Assembly: GCA_944324465.1 (NCBI GenBank)
Contig: CALUWI010000002.1
Location: forward strand, 124,001 to 188,000
Direction: 5' to 3'
Length of the DNA: 64,000 nt
Source: an uncultured Mucispirillum sp.
Lineage (GTDB): Bacteria > Chrysiogenota > Deferribacteres > Deferribacterales > Mucispirillaceae
Of this stretch, positions 34,094 to 42,594 are shown piece by piece. A model generated the notes under the pieces. The model was not told the DNA's origin, ran no database searches, and was given only the letters and a program-made list of their open reading frames with translations. Each line of letters begins with the position of its first letter. Position 1 is the stretch's first letter. The translations under genes and the position numbers were made by a program.

Positions 34094-35128
34094 CTATTCT
34101 CCCAGACGGACAGGCTGGCCGTCTGATAAAAACTGCTGGCCGCTAGTGATAAGCTCATCACCCGGCTCTATGCCTGAAATGATTATTACTTTTGTGCCTA
34201 TCATATCGCCAGTTACAACCTTTCTTTCTTCTGCTGTGCCGTTGTTATTTACAAAGACTACTTTCTGGCCGTCTTTATCTATTACAGCATACATATCTGC
34301 AACCATTACATCATGGAATGTTTTGCGGACAATATCTACACGCACTATTCTTCCTGGCCTTATATCTCTATCTAATGCAATATCAACACGGACTTTATGT
34401 GTTAAGTTGCTGGCACTATCACTTACTACTGAAATATAGTTGATAACGCCCTGTTTTATATTTTTTTCGCCGCCAATCTCTGCTACATACACATCAACAG
34501 TCTGACCAAGCCTTAAATATTTCACATCGTTTTCCGGCACATACACATATATTTTCAGTTTAGACATATCTATGAGCCTTGCCACCTCTGTGCCTGGCGA
34601 AACATATTCACCAATATTTGGCATCACATCATCAATAATACCTGTAACAGGGCTTTTTATGGTGCTTTTATTATATTCATCAAGGGCAAGCCTGTATGAT
34701 ACTTCTGATAAATCATAAGTTTTTTTAGCTGTATCATACTGCTTTTGGGAAACTGCTTTTTGAGCATATAAGTTTTTCTGACGAAGATATTCTTTTCTGT
34801 CATCTTCTAACTGCACTTTTGCAGAGTTTAAGTTGGCAAGCAGATTATCAGTATTTATTTTTAATATGGCTTCTCCCTGCTTTACAAATGAGCCTTCTTC
34901 CTTGCCTATCCATGTAACAGGGCCAGATGTTTCTGAAGGGACAGTAATATCATCCCAGGCTTCCACAGTGCCTGGCAGAGTATAGTAATCAGTAATATCC
35001 TGCAGCACAACCTTTGTAACTGCCACATCAGTAGGCCTTACCTGGCTTACTGGCTGCTCCTGCTCTTTTTTAGGGCTGCATGAAATAAGCAGCAAAGCTG
35101 ATAAAATAACTGCTGTCTTTCTTTTCAT
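34094..35128 (-). CDS. RND periplasmic adaptor (membrane fusion) lipoprotein
   Basis: 344 residues. Signal MKRKTAVILSALLLISC ends in a lipobox-like LISC, so it is probably a lipoprotein tethered to the inner membrane. The lipoyl-like half motif GPVTWIGKEEGSFVKQGEAI lies near residues 70-90, an alpha-helical hairpin (NLNSAKVQLEDDRKEYLRQK) near 97-150, the second lipoyl half (KSPVTGIIDDVMPNIGEYV) near 152-170, and beta-barrel and membrane-proximal domains to the end. It links the downstream transporter to an outer-membrane channel encoded elsewhere. It is the first gene of the two-gene operon; the leader is AT-rich. Confidence 0.9.
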   Translation of the reverse strand: MKRKTAVILSALLLISCSPKKEQEQPVSQVRPTDVAVTKVVLQDITDYYTLPGTVEAWDDITVPSETSGPVTWIGKEEGSFVKQGEAILKINTDNLLANLNSAKVQLEDDRKEYLRQKNLYAQKAVSQKQYDTAKKTYDLSEVSYRLALDEYNKSTIKSPVTGIIDDVMPNIGEYVSPGTEVARLIDMSKLKIYVYVPENDVKYLRLGQTVDVYVAEIGGEKNIKQGVINYISVVSDSASNLTHKVRVDIALDRDIRPGRIVRVDIVRKTFHDVMVADMYAVIDKDGQKVVFVNNNGTAEERKVVTGDMIGTKVIIISGIEPGDELITSGQQFLSDGQPVRLGE

Positions 35129-35197
35129 ATTAAAACTCCCACTGCTTTAAAAATACAGTAAAACACATATTAAAACATATTTTTTATAAACTTATAA

Positions 35198-35227
35198 AAG
35201 CCTGATACTGTATGATATATCAGGCTT
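35198..35227 (-). terminator. Terminator of the ccmABCD operon
   Basis: AAGCCTGATA (35198-35207) and TATCAGGCTT (35218-35227) form a perfect 10-bp stem with a 10-nt loop. On the minus strand a short U-run follows. It lies 30 bp after the ccmD stop. Confidence 0.75.
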
Positions 35228-35256
35228 AATTATTAATTAATAATATAAATAAGCGG

Positions 35257-35400
35257 TTATTTTTCTTCTTTTTCTTCTTCTAATATTCTTACTTTTTCTT
35301 CCAAACTTTTTAATTTAGAGCCTGATGCATAAAAATAATAAGCTAAAACTATCCATATACATGCATAAGCACCCACTAAATATCCAAGATTATTCATCAT
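35257..35400 (-). CDS. ccmD: CcmD-like heme exporter subunit
   Basis: A 47-codon gene found by translating the gap after ccmC. One membrane helix (about residues 6-24, LGYLVGAYACIWIVLAYYFY) is followed by a charged coiled tail ending VRILEEEKEEK. Size, single helix with basic/acidic tail, and position right after ccmC fit CcmD, which helps release holo-CcmE from the CcmABC complex. ATG at 35400 or the next codon is the start; GGAG lies just upstream. Sequence conservation in this family is low, so position is the main support. Confidence 0.75.
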   Translation of the reverse strand: MMNNLGYLVGAYACIWIVLAYYFYASGSKLKSLEEKVRILEEEKEEK

Positions 35401-35413
35401 ATCACTGCTCCTT

Positions 35414-36088
35414 TTAATCTGTTTCTAATAATTTTATACGCCTTTCAAGATTTGTAAGTCTTAGCCTGCGTATTAAAAGAGAAATATATATAATAGTAAA
35501 AACACCTAAACATACAAGCATAGCTGTAAGCATATCAGGGTGAAGTCCGCCGCCCCCTTTCTGAACTACATTTGGATGTATTGTATTATTCCACCACTGA
35601 ATTGATAAAAATACAACAGGTACATCAATAAAGCCTATAATACCTACTGCTGCAGAAAATTTTGCCCTTCTATCGCTTTCATCCATAAACTGCCTGAGCA
35701 TAATATAGCCTACATATATAAACCATAAAAGAAGTGTGGAAGTAAGGCGAGGGTCCCATGTCCAGAATTTGCCCCATGTAGGACGCGCCCATAATGGACC
35801 TGTTAAAATAACGATAGTGCAGAAAGCAAGACCTATCTCTGCAGAAGCTGCTGCAATATCATCAAAAGTATATTTCTTTGTAATAAGGTATAATATACTT
35901 GCCACAAATGTTACAAAAAATGCAAAAAAACCAATCCATGCTGAAGCCACATGAAAGTAAAATATTTTCTGCACTATCCCCATCACTCTTTCCACAGGTG
36001 CATAGAAAAAAGCAAAATAAAGCCCTACAGGCACTACTATAAAAAGAAGTATGGAAAATATTTTATCTAGCTTTTGAATTCTGTTCAT
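35414..36088 (-). CDS. ccmC: Heme exporter CcmC
   Basis: 224 residues, six membrane helices. The heme-handling WWD-type domain is visible as WARPTWGKFWTWDPRLTS near residues 100-117, with flanking histidines at FYFHVASAW (near 46) and TIHPNVV (near 171) as candidate axial ligands. CcmC presents heme to CcmE on the periplasmic face. It lies 15 bp after ccmB and 13 bp before ccmD on the minus strand. Length matches the family. Confidence 0.94.
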   Translation of the reverse strand: MNRIQKLDKIFSILLFIVVPVGLYFAFFYAPVERVMGIVQKIFYFHVASAWIGFFAFFVTFVASILYLITKKYTFDDIAAASAEIGLAFCTIVILTGPLWARPTWGKFWTWDPRLTSTLLLWFIYVGYIMLRQFMDESDRRAKFSAAVGIIGFIDVPVVFLSIQWWNNTIHPNVVQKGGGGLHPDMLTAMLVCLGVFTIIYISLLIRRLRLTNLERRIKLLETD

Positions 36089-36103
36089 ACATACTCCATA
36101 AAA

Positions 36104-36778
36104 TTATTCTTCTATAATGGCACCAAATATGCCAAAAATAACAGCAGTAAATATTACATCAAATACTGCCATAAGTTTTATCCAGTTATAACTATATGTT
36201 ATATCATGTCCCAGCAAAAATATGTTTGTAGAAAGTATTGCTGCAATAATAACAGGTATTAATATAGGCAGCATTAAAAGAGGCAGCATAATCTCCCTTG
36301 TTTTTGTGCGGACACTAATCATTGAAAATAATGTGCCTGTAACAGAATACCCGTAAGTTGCAAGCAGAATTATTACAACCATAAGCCAGTGAGATACAAG
36401 GTTTATATTATAAAATACTAAAAACAAAGGCACTAATATTATTTCAAGTATAGTTAAAAATAAAAAGTTAGAAAGCACTTTGCCAAAAAATACAGCACTT
36501 CTGTCAATTGGTGCAAGCATTAATGCTTCAAAATTACCGCCCTGTATTTCGCTCATCATAGTTTTATTAAGCCCTAAAATACCAGAAAATGTAACAGCCA
36601 TCCAAAAAATACCACCTGCTACTTCCTGCTCTGTTTTACTGCCAGGCTCAGAAATAAAACTGAAAACAAGTGTAATAAGCACACCAAAAACTAAAGTTGC
36701 ATTAACTGTTTCTTTAGTTCTTAATTCCATTAATATATCTTTTTTTAATATGGCAAAAACTGCTTTAAAGTAATTCAT
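36104..36778 (-). CDS. ccmB: Heme exporter CcmB
   Basis: 224 residues, six membrane helices. The N-terminal FKAVFAILKKDILMELRTKE and the central EIQGGNFEALMLAPIDRSAVFFGK are the family's recognition points. As the permease of the CcmAB transporter it works with CcmC and CcmD to free heme-loaded CcmE. It overlaps the end of ccmA by 14 bp, so translation is coupled. Length is normal. Confidence 0.93.
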   Translation of the reverse strand: MNYFKAVFAILKKDILMELRTKETVNATLVFGVLITLVFSFISEPGSKTEQEVAGGIFWMAVTFSGILGLNKTMMSEIQGGNFEALMLAPIDRSAVFFGKVLSNFLFLTILEIILVPLFLVFYNINLVSHWLMVVIILLATYGYSVTGTLFSMISVRTKTREIMLPLLMLPILIPVIIAAILSTNIFLLGHDITYSYNWIKLMAVFDVIFTAVIFGIFGAIIEE

Positions 36779-37511
36779 CTTTTAATTCCTTTCTGCCTGC
36801 CACATCTAAATACATCTGCTCAAATGATGCAGTATCTATTTCTGACTTTGGCTTATTAAATACTATTCTGCCGCTTTTCATAATAATTACCTGGCTTGCT
36901 AAATCAAGACCTGTATGAATATCATGAGTAACCATTAATATAGTTTTATTATTGCTTAACTGCTCTTTTAAAAGGTTTGAAAGGTTATTGCCTGCAAGGC
37001 TGTCAAGCCCAGTGTATGGCTCATCTAAAAATATAATTTCTGGTGAATGGATTAATGCCCTTGCAATAGATATTCTCTGCAGCATACCGCGGGAATAAGT
37101 GCGGATAGCATCATGTCTTCTGGAATATAAATCAAGCTGTTTTAAAAGGCTTTCTGCTTTCTGCCTTACATTTTGCACATTATAAAGTGAGCCGTAAAAC
37201 TCTAAATTTTCCATAGCTGAAAGGCTTTCATACACAAAAGGCTGGTGAGAAATAACACCAAAATTTGCCCTGTATATATCTGCCAGTTTTTTACTTTCCA
37301 CACCGTTATATAAAAGCGTGCCGGAAGTTAACCTTGTCTGCATAGAGAGAATTTTAAGAAGTGTAGATTTTCCTGCCCCATTTGAGCCAAAAATCGTAAT
37401 GGACTGCCCCTTGTATATATCTAAATCTATTTTCTTTAAAGCTGTAACAGTGCCGTATATTTTGCCTGCTTTTTTTAAAGAAATAAGACTTTTCCCGCTT
37501 TCTTCTGCCAT
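36765..37511 (-). CDS. ccmA: Heme exporter ATPase CcmA
   Basis: 248 residues, an ABC ATPase. Walker A is FGSNGAGKSTLLKIL near residue 38, the signature is TYSRGMLQRISIARAL near residue 138, and Walker B is IIFLDEPYTGLD near residue 159, followed by the switch His in MVTHDIHTG. It hydrolyses ATP to drive release of holo-CcmE from CcmC. First gene of the ccmABCD run. The gap to ccmE upstream contains a terminator, so ccmE is a separate transcript. Confidence 0.93.
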   Translation of the reverse strand: MAEESGKSLISLKKAGKIYGTVTALKKIDLDIYKGQSITIFGSNGAGKSTLLKILSMQTRLTSGTLLYNGVESKKLADIYRANFGVISHQPFVYESLSAMENLEFYGSLYNVQNVRQKAESLLKQLDLYSRRHDAIRTYSRGMLQRISIARALIHSPEIIFLDEPYTGLDSLAGNNLSNLLKEQLSNNKTILMVTHDIHTGLDLASQVIIMKSGRIVFNKPKSEIDTASFEQMYLDVAGRKELKDELL

Positions 37512-37680
37512 ATAAAAAAGTTTACCTTTTTCCCTTTAAATTTTATAACCTTTTAAATTTTATAACCATGCAGCATAAGAAAATTCTTTTACTGCCCTTA
37601 AAAAGCATAATTTTTAATTTCTTAATAGTATCATAAACATATTAATTTTGCAATTGCTTAAAAAACACTGATATACATAA

Positions 37681-37710
37681 ATAAGGCTCGGTGGGGAGAC
37701 CGAGCCTTAT
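37681..37710 (-). terminator. Strong terminator after ccmE
   Basis: A perfect 12-bp stem (37681-37692 with 37699-37710), GC-rich in the middle, with a 6-nt loop and a short U-rich tail on the minus strand. It lies 24 bp after the ccmE stop and separates it from ccmA. Confidence 0.8.
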
Positions 37711-37734
37711 AATAGCTAATATCTTTTGAGGAGT

Positions 37735-38172
37735 TTATATATCTGCGTTTATTTCCGCCATTGCTTTATTATGTTCTTCCACATCCATACCGTCATAACG
37801 AGATGGACATTTTGCTAAAAGTGAGTTTGCCACAAACTTTTTATTTACTTCATCATAAGTACCTTCAACAATAACTTCTACTTCTTCTTGAAAAGCATCA
37901 GGCACTATGCCTTTATATTCTACCTTGATGAAACTGTCATCATTTTTATCTTTCATATCAAAAGCTAAATCAAGCTGGGCTTTTGTAACTGAGCCGCTCA
38001 TAACTGTGCCGCTTACTTTTATGCCCTTGCCTTGAAATTTTGCAGGGTTACTAACTATTTCAGAAACTTCTGCATCATGCAGAGAATGGCCTGCAAAACC
38101 GCTTACTAATAAATAGGCTAATGCCCCAATTACTACTACACCCACTGCAATAAGTTTTTTTCTGCTGTTCAT
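37735..38172 (-). CDS. ccmE: Heme chaperone CcmE, Cys-type (CxxxY)
   Basis: 145 residues. An N-terminal signal anchor (LIAVGVVVIGALAYLLVSG) is followed by a small OB-fold barrel (VKVSGTVMSGSV-like strands, here GIKVSGTVMSGSV). At the position where most CcmE proteins have LLAKH, with the His that covalently holds heme, this one reads LLAKCPSRYDG, so Cys replaces His and Tyr follows three residues later. Cys-type CcmE proteins are known from some sulfate reducers and archaea and are linked to a reduced Ccm system. No ccmF, ccmG, ccmH or ccmI is in this window. It is transcribed separately from ccmABCD. Confidence 0.92.
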   Translation of the reverse strand: MNSRKKLIAVGVVVIGALAYLLVSGFAGHSLHDAEVSEIVSNPAKFQGKGIKVSGTVMSGSVTKAQLDLAFDMKDKNDDSFIKVEYKGIVPDAFQEEVEVIVEGTYDEVNKKFVANSLLAKCPSRYDGMDVEEHNKAMAEINADI

Positions 38173-38350
38173 AAATACCCCTTATTTTCTATGATATTAA
38201 TCTATACCAAAAATTTTTATTATTAAATTCAAAAAAATTCTAACTACACAATATCTACAACTTTTCATTGTATTATAATGAAAATCTATATATTACCTAC
38301 ACAATTCATTACTATAACTGTTAATATGTAATATATAAATGGAGGATATA

Positions 38351-39106
38351 TTGTTTACACCAGAAATACCATCAATATTTGCATCATTTATTGCAGGGAT
38401 TTTAACATTCTTATCTCCCTGCATTTTCCCGCTTCTGCCGGGCTATATATCATTTATGTCTGGAGAAAGTTTAGAAAACTTAAAAACAGACACTGCATCT
38501 AAGGGTAGATTTTCACCAAGATTAAAAGCATTTTTAGGTGCACTTTTCTTTGGTCTTGGCTTTACTATTGTTTTTGTGGCTCTCGGTGCTACTGCCACAT
38601 CTTTTGGTCAGGTATTAAAAAGCTACCAGACACTTCTTTCTCAAATTGCAGGTGTTATTGTAATAATTTTTGGTCTGCATATGATAGGTGTTTTTAAAAT
38701 AAAATTTTTAATGAAAACATCTAAAGTAAACTATGAAAAAAAATCATTCCCATTTTTCATAAACGCTTTCTTTTTAGGCATAGCTTTCGTTTTAGGCTGG
38801 ACACCATGTGTTGGTCCTATTTTAGCAGGCATACTTGCTGTTGCCTCTCAAGAATCATCAGTTACTCAAGGTATGGTCCTTTTATTTGTATATTCCCTTG
38901 GACTTTGGATTCCTTTCCTTGTGGCAGCATTAGCAGTAAATGAAGTAATTAATGCAATACGCAAAGCTGGCAAATATCTTATATGGGTTGAAAGAATTGC
39001 AGGTGCACTGCTTATTTTAATAGGTCTGCTGCTTTTAACAAACCAAATGGCTGCACTTGCTGTGTGGTTTACAAAAGTATTTTCATTCCTGCCAGCTGTT
39101 GGATAA
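38351..39106 (+). CDS. ccdA: CcdA-type thiol-electron transporter
   Basis: About 251 residues, six membrane helices. Two redox cysteines are visible in FLSPCIFPLLPGY and LGWTPCVGPILAG, the pattern of CcdA and the DsbD membrane domain. It moves reducing power from cytoplasmic thioredoxin to the periplasm, where it keeps apocytochrome c cysteines reduced. TTG at 38351 is preferred as start because GGAGG (38341-38345) lies 5 nt before it; the in-frame ATG at 38339 overlaps that site and has no Shine-Dalgarno of its own. It lies divergent from ccmE, fitting a shared role in cytochrome c maturation. Confidence 0.9.
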   Translation: MFTPEIPSIFASFIAGILTFLSPCIFPLLPGYISFMSGESLENLKTDTASKGRFSPRLKAFLGALFFGLGFTIVFVALGATATSFGQVLKSYQTLLSQIAGVIVIIFGLHMIGVFKIKFLMKTSKVNYEKKSFPFFINAFFLGIAFVLGWTPCVGPILAGILAVASQESSVTQGMVLLFVYSLGLWIPFLVAALAVNEVINAIRKAGKYLIWVERIAGALLILIGLLLLTNQMAALAVWFTKVFSFLPAVG

Positions 39107-39129
39107 GTAAAAAAATCATTATGCTTTAT

Positions 39130-39153
39130 GCGGAGCTTATGCTCCGCTTTTTT
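39130..39153 (+). terminator. Rho-independent terminator of ccdA
   Basis: GCGGAGC (39130-39136) and GCTCCGC (39141-39147), a perfect 7-bp stem with TTAT loop, followed by six T. Confidence 0.88.
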
Positions 39154-39278
39154 ATAAGTATATTTCTTAATATTTTCAATTTTATATTTACCACTGCTAT
39201 ATTATCCACCCATAAACTATCAAATCACCAAAAAAATGTAAATTTATATACCAATTTATCAAATATTAACTACCAATA

Positions 39279-39315
39279 TTGACTTTTTTTAAGCATTGTA
39301 ATACAATGTATTACA
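39279..39315 (+). promoter_or_regulatory. relBE promoter with overlapping operator
   Basis: TTGACT (39279-39284), 17 bp, TACAAT (39302-39307). Lying over the -10 is an inverted repeat, TGTAATAC (39297-39304) and GTATTACA (39308-39315), 8 bp per arm around AAT. This is where an autorepressing antitoxin would bind. Confidence 0.7.
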
Positions 39316-39331
39316 TAATAAGAGGTGCTCT

Positions 39332-39553
39332 ATGAGTTTTTCAATAAGACTTACAGAAGAAGAAAGAAAACTTGCAGACAGCTATGCAAGGCTGCATTCT
39401 ATATCACTTGCAGAAGCCTTCAAAAAAGCATTGTTTGAAAAAATTGAAGATGAATACGATATTATTATAGCAGAAGAAGCATATAAAGATTATGAAAAAT
39501 CTGGCTGTAAAAGCCGTCCTGCATCTGAGTTATGGAAAGAGCTGGGTATATGA
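39332..39553 (+). CDS. relB: RelB-type antitoxin
   Basis: 73 residues. The N-terminal MSFSIRLTEEERKLADSYARLHSISLAEAFKKAL is a ribbon-helix-helix fold, shown here by SIRLTEEERKLADSYA. The C-terminal half is acidic and should wrap the toxin. Such antitoxins neutralise RelE and repress their own promoter; a fitting palindrome lies over the -10 just upstream. AGAGGTG provides the ribosome site. It overlaps the toxin gene by 4 bp (ATGA), the usual arrangement that couples their translation. Confidence 0.85.
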   Translation: MSFSIRLTEEERKLADSYARLHSISLAEAFKKALFEKIEDEYDIIIAEEAYKDYEKSGCKSRPASELWKELGI

Positions 39554-39822
39554 TTTATTCAGTAGAAGTTACTGAGAAATTTGAAAAAGAGTTTAAAAAA
39601 ATTGATAAATATACTCAAAAAATGATTAAAGCATGGATTGAGAAAAATTTATCAAATACAGAAAATCCCAGAGTATTTGGCAAAGGTTTGACTGCTGATA
39701 AGGCAGGTCTTTGGAGATACCGCATAGGTGATTACCGCCTGATATGTAAGATTATTGATGAAAAACTTGTTATTCTGGCACTTACCATAGGCTACAGGAA
39801 AAAAATTTATAAAAACATATAA
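39550..39822 (+). CDS. relE: RelE-type mRNA interferase toxin
   Basis: About 90 residues. ATG at 39550 (MIYSVEVTEKFEKEFKKIDK) is the start; the longer frame from 39532 adds six residues that lie inside relB. The RelE fold shows in FEKEFKKIDKYTQKMIKAWI, in KAGLWRYRIGDYRLICKI with its conserved Arg pair, and in the final LALTIGYRKKIYK. RelE toxins cut mRNA on the ribosome under stress. The gene appears intact. Confidence 0.88.
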   Translation: MIYSVEVTEKFEKEFKKIDKYTQKMIKAWIEKNLSNTENPRVFGKGLTADKAGLWRYRIGDYRLICKIIDEKLVILALTIGYRKKIYKNI

Positions 39823-39943
39823 AATCTAATATTTTTTATCATTAAAGTATAATATTTCCCTATTGACTTTTTCATATTTAGTGTTAGACTATATTCAGCA
39901 GTTGATATTGATTATCATAATATATAAGAGTATGGGTATTAAA

Positions 39944-40159
39944 ATGAAATTAAGTGATGCTGTTGCAAATAATACATACATAATATCATCTTTAAGCTGT
40001 AACAATCATAATGATGCACTGCGTATTTCTGCGCTTGGATTTATCCCTGGCAGTAAAGTTAAACTGCTGCAGTCTTCACCTTATAAAATATGTATGATAG
40101 GTTCAGGCAGGGTGGCTATTAGTGATAATATGGCTGATATGATAAATGTTGAAAAATAA
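39944..40159 (+). CDS. feoA: FeoA-domain protein
   Basis: About 71 residues, an SH3-like FeoA domain: MKLSDAVANNTYIISSL, then DALRISALGFIPGSKVKLLQ, and the closing GSGRVAISDNMADMINV. FeoA assists the ferrous iron transporter FeoB. No feoB is adjacent, so it might instead be a stand-alone FeoA-like protein. A -35/-10 pair (TTGACT at 39863, TAGACT at 39885) lies upstream, which rules out the more distant start at 39863. ATG at 39932 is the alternative start. The downstream gene overlaps its end by 14 bp. Confidence 0.75.
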   Translation: MKLSDAVANNTYIISSLSCNNHNDALRISALGFIPGSKVKLLQSSPYKICMIGSGRVAISDNMADMINVEK

Positions 40160-40556
40160 TATACATAACTGTCAGAAAGTTATCTCTGCAAAAGTAGAGT
40201 CTTGTGATAATAAAAATAAAATTACACTTCTTATTGATGCAGGCTGCGAAAGCTGTACTTCCTCATGCATAATGTCTGCCGCTTCTAAAAAAATCACTAT
40301 CCACAGCAGTAAAAAATATAATACAGGCGATACTGTTTCTTTAATAATTGATGAAAAATATATGCTTAAACTTTCACTTATTCTTTACGGGCTGCCCCTT
40401 TTTATAATGTTTGCTGTATCTTTAATTATTGATACTGTTTTTCATAATGATACATTAACTGCCATTTCTGCGGCTCTATCTCTCATAATATCATGGGTTA
40501 TCTTAAAATATATATCAAAAAATATTAATAAAAGTCCTGTCAGAATACTTGAATAA
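40146..40556 (+). CDS. RseC/MucC-like membrane protein
   Basis: 136 residues. The N-terminal part contains clustered cysteines (GCESCTSSC near residues 33-41), followed by a small beta domain and two membrane helices (about 76-96 and 99-121). This is the layout of RseC/MucC proteins, which modulate sigma-E signalling or take part in the SoxR-reducing system in other bacteria. Neither sigma-E nor rsx genes are nearby, so the role is open. It overlaps the FeoA gene and is probably co-expressed with it. Confidence 0.75.
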   Translation: MLKNNIHNCQKVISAKVESCDNKNKITLLIDAGCESCTSSCIMSAASKKITIHSSKKYNTGDTVSLIIDEKYMLKLSLILYGLPLFIMFAVSLIIDTVFHNDTLTAISAALSLIISWVILKYISKNINKSPVRILE

Positions 40557-40558
40557 TA

Positions 40559-42580
40559 TTAAATAAGCCTGTTATTCATAAAATATTCCTGAGAGTTAAC
40601 TGCTTCTTCATCATCAGATTTTACTACTTTTGTGAAAGTGTCCCCTGTCAGCTGCCATGCTTTCATATTATCTTTTAATGTAATATCTAAAAACTTACCT
40701 AAAGCCTTTTTAAAATCTTCATCTTTTATTTCTGCCATAAGCTCTACACGCCTGTTTAAGTTTCTAGGCATCATATCTGCTGAAGCTATAAAATATCTTG
40801 GATTTCCTGCATTTTCAAAATAAAATATTCTGGAATGTTCTAAAAGCCTGCCTACAATACTTCTTACTTTTATATTACTGCTGAAACCTTTACAGCCTGC
40901 TTTTAAACCGCATATCCCGCGGACTATTAAATCTATACGAACACCAGCATTTGAGGCTTCATACATTTTATCTATCATCTCTTTATCTATTAAAGAGTTC
41001 ATCTTCATAATAATATGAGCTTTTCTGCCCTCTTTTGCCTGCTTTATTTCATTATCAAATAATTTATACAGGTTTTCCCGCAGGTTGAATGGAGCAACAC
41101 TTAATGCTTTCCAGCTTTGTTCTTCTGTATAAGCCATAAGATAATTAAAAAGCTGTGCAGCATCTCTGCCTATACAGTCATCTGATGTAATTAAATCCAC
41201 ATCAGTATATAAGCTGGCAGTATTTTCGTTATAGTTTCCTGTTGCAATATGAGTATATCTTTTAATACTTTCCTGCTCCCTGCGGACAATTAAAAGACAT
41301 TTTGCATGGATTTTAAGACCTGCTATACCGTAAGTAACAATACAGCCTGCATCTTCTAAGTTTTTTGCCCAGTCAATATTCCTTTCTTCATCAAAGCGTG
41401 CTTTTAATTCTACTACAACACTTACCTGCTTGCCGCTTTTTGCAGCCTTAACAAGTGATGCTAAAATAGAAGAATCTCTGTTTGTTCTGTATAATGTCAT
41501 CTTAATTGCAAGCACATCATTATCCTCTGCAGCTATTGCAATCAGCTTTGATACTGTAGAAAATGAATAATAAGGGCGGAAGAAAAATATATCTTTTTCT
41601 TTTAATCTGTTAAATATTTCACTGTTTTCAGGCAAATCTGGCACAGAAAAACTTTTATGCACTGGAAACTGCATATTTGGCATAAGGGAAGAAAGGCTGA
41701 ATAAAAATGTTAAATCTATAACACCTTGTATATACTGGGTATCCATATCTTTAAAATTTACCATTTTCTGCAGAAATTCCACAATATATGCTGGAGTATC
41801 TGCCTCTATCTCTACCCTTGTAACTGCACCTTTTACCCTGCGGGAAAGAAAGTCTTTCATAGATAATATAATATCTGCCACTTCTTCTGAACGCATATCT
41901 ATATCTGTGTTCCTTGTAACTCTAAACACATTCACTGTCTTTACATTATAACCGCGGAAAAGTTTCTGAATATGTCGTTTTATAACTTCTTCCACTGTAA
42001 ATATGATTTTTTTACCATTTTTATGGACTACAAAGTATCTGCGTATATTTTCTGGCAGCATAATAAGAGAAAAATATTCCTTACCCTGCTTTTCAAGTGC
42101 TGCTATAAGGCTCATACGCTTATTATATATAAATGGAAATGGATGGGCAGGGTCAAGTGTTACAGGGCTTACAACACTCATAACTGCATCTATGAAAATA
42201 TCTTCAGTATCTTCATAATATTCATCATTTAATACTGGATTAAAAAGAACATTATATTTTTCAAGCTCCCCTGCAAGCTCTCTAAATATTGACTGCTGTT
42301 TTTCTATTAAACGCCTTGTTTCTTTTGATACTGCCACAAGCTGTTCTTCTGGGGTGTAGCCTGCTATATCTGTTTTTTTATAGCCTGCACTTATCTGCTC
42401 AATAAGACCTGCAACTCTCACCATAAAAAATTCGTCCATATTTGATGAAAATATTGCAGTAAATTTTAATTTTTCCATTAATGGATTATGAATATCTAAA
42501 GCTTCTGAAAGTACTCTTTCATTAAAGGCTAGCCAGCTTAATTCTCTGCCGATATAGTATTCTTTTTTATTTGTATCCAT
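40559..42580 (-). CDS. ppk: Polyphosphate kinase 1
   Basis: About 673 residues. The N-terminal YIGRELSWLAFNERVLSEA, the phospholipase-D-like core with KIHAKCLLIVRR (the His that carries phosphate) near residue 424, and SADMMPRNLNRRVELM near the C-terminus mark Ppk1. It builds polyphosphate from ATP. Start ATG at 42580 (MDTNKKEYYIG) is chosen over the GTG at 42595 because a GGAAG lies 8 nt before it and the family starts here. It follows two Ppx/GppA paralogues on the same strand, so synthesis and breakdown of polyphosphate are probably co-regulated. Confidence 0.94.
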   Translation of the reverse strand: MDTNKKEYYIGRELSWLAFNERVLSEALDIHNPLMEKLKFTAIFSSNMDEFFMVRVAGLIEQISAGYKKTDIAGYTPEEQLVAVSKETRRLIEKQQSIFRELAGELEKYNVLFNPVLNDEYYEDTEDIFIDAVMSVVSPVTLDPAHPFPFIYNKRMSLIAALEKQGKEYFSLIMLPENIRRYFVVHKNGKKIIFTVEEVIKRHIQKLFRGYNVKTVNVFRVTRNTDIDMRSEEVADIILSMKDFLSRRVKGAVTRVEIEADTPAYIVEFLQKMVNFKDMDTQYIQGVIDLTFLFSLSSLMPNMQFPVHKSFSVPDLPENSEIFNRLKEKDIFFFRPYYSFSTVSKLIAIAAEDNDVLAIKMTLYRTNRDSSILASLVKAAKSGKQVSVVVELKARFDEERNIDWAKNLEDAGCIVTYGIAGLKIHAKCLLIVRREQESIKRYTHIATGNYNENTASLYTDVDLITSDDCIGRDAAQLFNYLMAYTEEQSWKALSVAPFNLRENLYKLFDNEIKQAKEGRKAHIIMKMNSLIDKEMIDKMYEASNAGVRIDLIVRGICGLKAGCKGFSSNIKVRSIVGRLLEHSRIFYFENAGNPRYFIASADMMPRNLNRRVELMAEIKDEDFKKALGKFLDITLKDNMKAWQLTGDTFTKVVKSDDEEAVNSQEYFMNNRLI

Positions 42581-42594
42581 ATACACCACTTCCA

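Noticed and set aside
39863-39943. Extended N-terminus for the FeoA protein
   Set aside because: The extra 27 codons start on the -35 hexamer (TTGACT) and include the probable -10, so they are promoter DNA.
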